Assembly (NCBI GenBank): GCA_902486425.1
Contig: CABTOK010000007.1
Coordinates: forward strand, 310,001-374,000
Direction of reading: 5' to 3'
DNA: 64,000 bases
DNA from: UBA11475 sp902486425
Lineage (GTDB): Bacteria > Bacillota > Clostridia > Christensenellales > Borkfalkiaceae
The notes under the pieces: generated by a model
Databases searched by the model: none
Told to the model about the DNA's origin: nothing
Seen by the model: the letters and a program-made list of their open reading frames with translations, nothing else
Made by a program: the position numbers and the translations under genes
In this document: positions 62,830 through 64,000 of the stretch, piece after piece
How the letters are laid out: each line of letters starts with the position of its first letter
Numbering within the stretch: the first letter of the stretch is position 1

Positions 62830-64000
62830 TTATTTTTTAAGCATATTCATAAATTCTTCTTCCGTTATGAGTTTTACGCCCAGTTCTCTCGCTTTTTCGA
62901 GCTTGCTTCCAGCGGCTTCGCCGTATAAAACGTAATCGGTTTTTTTCGATACCGAAGACGACGTTTCGCCACCGTTTTTAGCGATTATTTTAGAAGCTTC
63001 GTCCCTCGAATACGTCGGAAGCGTTCCGGTTAAAACGAATTTTTTACCCGAAAAAATTCCACCGCTCACGCTTTTTACTTCGTTTATTTTAACGCCGACC
63101 GCCAGAAGTTCTTTTACTTCGTTTACATTATATTCGTCGGAAAAATAATCTGAAATCGTTTTTGCGGTAATTTCGCCGACGTCCGATACAGAAACCAAAG
63201 TATCGTAATCCGCGGACATAAAATTATTTAAGGTCTTGAAAGTTTTAGCAAGATCTTCCGCTGTTTTTTTGCCTACGTTATCTATTCCGAGAGCGTAAAT
63301 AAAGTTTGAAAGATCAACTGTTTTCGATTTTTCCAGGGCGCGGAACAAATTTGCCGTTTTAAGATTCTTGAATCCGTCAAGTGCGAGTACGTCTTCCTTT
63401 TTAAGTTTGAATAAATCAGAAAATTTTTCCGTTCCGAATTTATCGAAAAACACTCCGGCCGTCATTTCGCTGAAACCGTCTATGTTAAAACCGTTTTTGC
63501 ACGCAAAATTCGTAAGCTTGGCTATAACTCTCGGACGGCAATGCTTGTTCGGACAAAAAATATTGGCTCCCGTTTCGATAAGTTTTGCTCCGCAATACGG
63601 ACAAAATTCCGGTTTTACTATCTCTTCCGAATCGTCGAATACTTCGGTAACGCCTAAAATTTCGGGAATAACTTCGTTGCTGCGCCTTACCAGAACTCTC
63701 GAATTTATCATTACTTTTTTTCTTAAAATATCGCCGTAATTATTAAGAGTAGCTTTTTTAACGGTAGCGCCGGCAAGTTCGACGGGATCCAGAATCGCAA
63801 GCGGAGTAAGCTTACCTGTTCTTCCGACCTGCCATAAAACGTCTTTTAACATCGTCGTTACTTCTTCGGCTTCGAACTTAAAAGCAATTGCCCACTTGGG
63901 GAATTTGTCCGTAAATCCTAAGGCATCTCTTATTGCTATATCGTTTACCTTAATAACTGCGCCGTCTGTTAAAATATCAAGATTTTTTCTGTTTGTTTTT
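62830..64000 (-). CDS. ligA: NAD-dependent DNA ligase LigA (N-terminal part cut by window)
   Basis: 389 residues are visible; the open frame runs to the window edge with no start. Reading from the edge: nucleotidyltransferase motifs LTDGAVIKVND and LGFTDKFPKWAIAFKFEAEE, OB fold, the four-cysteine zinc finger in FCPYCGAK and CPNKHCRP, helix-hairpin-helix repeats (GIDNVGKKTAEDLAKTF, VSDVGEITAKTI) and a C-terminal BRCT domain (FSGKKFVLTGTLPTYSRDEA). The missing part holds the catalytic lysine. It seals nicks using NAD. Confident from the combined domain order. Confidence 0.97.
   Translation of the reverse strand, partial: KTNRKNLDILTDGAVIKVNDIAIRDALGFTDKFPKWAIAFKFEAEEVTTMLKDVLWQVGRTGKLTPLAILDPVELAGATVKKATLNNYGDILRKKVMINSRVLVRRSNEVIPEILGVTEVFDDSEEIVKPEFCPYCGAKLIETGANIFCPNKHCRPRVIAKLTNFACKNGFNIDGFSEMTAGVFFDKFGTEKFSDLFKLKKEDVLALDGFKNLKTANLFRALEKSKTVDLSNFIYALGIDNVGKKTAEDLAKTFKTLNNFMSADYDTLVSVSDVGEITAKTISDYFSDEYNVNEVKELLAVGVKINEVKSVSGGIFSGKKFVLTGTLPTYSRDEASKIIAKNGGETSSSVSKKTDYVLYGEAAGSKLEKARELGVKLITEEEFMNMLKK

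Overview
This window looks like chromosome of an endospore-forming, low-GC Clostridia-type bacterium (Bacillota). The supporting features are a complete spoIIIA operon (spoIIIAA to AH), spoVAE, yunB, spoIVB and a tiny spoVM gene. A Phe T-box riboswitch precedes pheST, IspH is fused to ribosomal protein S1, and neighbourhoods such as cmk-plsC-ispH/S1, miaB-mutS-mutL-miaA and nadK-argR-recN-spoIVB are typical of the group. The DNA is AT-rich and codons end mainly in A or T. I cannot name the species; an uncultured gut clostridium is an inference.

Layout: 1-1000 end of spoVAE and yunB. 1070-4860 promoter, T-box, pheS, pheT, terminator. 4937-10202 mutS2, an unknown two-span membrane protein, a cysteine desulfurase and thiI (sulfur relay for tRNA thiolation). 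10230-12410 a class A PBP on the minus strand. 12526-19383 miaB-mutS-mutL-miaA. 19494-24872 leuS and a P-type ATPase on the minus strand. 25249-29805 a galactokinase-like kinase, asd, a stand-alone GlmU acetyltransferase domain and glmM. 30082-30156 tRNA-Trp (minus). 30236-36603 rnhA, surE, a YhiN-type flavoprotein, cmk, plsC and ispH/S1. 36713-41522 spoIIIA operon. 41641-50249 yqhY-nusB-folD-ispA, a flavin reductase-like protein, nadK-argR-recN, spoIVB and a sporulation-type D,D-carboxypeptidase. 50345-51556 a Xer-type recombinase divergent from spoVM. 51692-52996 a PadR-type regulator with a membrane domain. 53056-54291 a very AT-rich region without convincing genes but with a candidate structured RNA, terminators and a perfect 18-bp inverted repeat. 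54292-64000 (minus) ligA (partial), yicC, gmk, rpoZ, priA, def, fmt, rsmB, rlmN and rpe.

Most content is conserved housekeeping or sporulation machinery. The points most worth a second look are: predicted leaderless mRNAs (surE and the Xer recombinase have a -10 hexamer exactly 6 nt before the ATG and no Shine-Dalgarno); an internal ribosome-binding site that could release free S1 from the IspH/S1 fusion; the 23-codon spoVM; a PadR DNA-binding domain joined to a membrane domain; a GlmU acetyltransferase lacking its uridyltransferase half; and a candidate ncRNA at about 53632-53805. No phage, IS element, CRISPR array or defence system was seen, and I found no clearly new multi-gene system.
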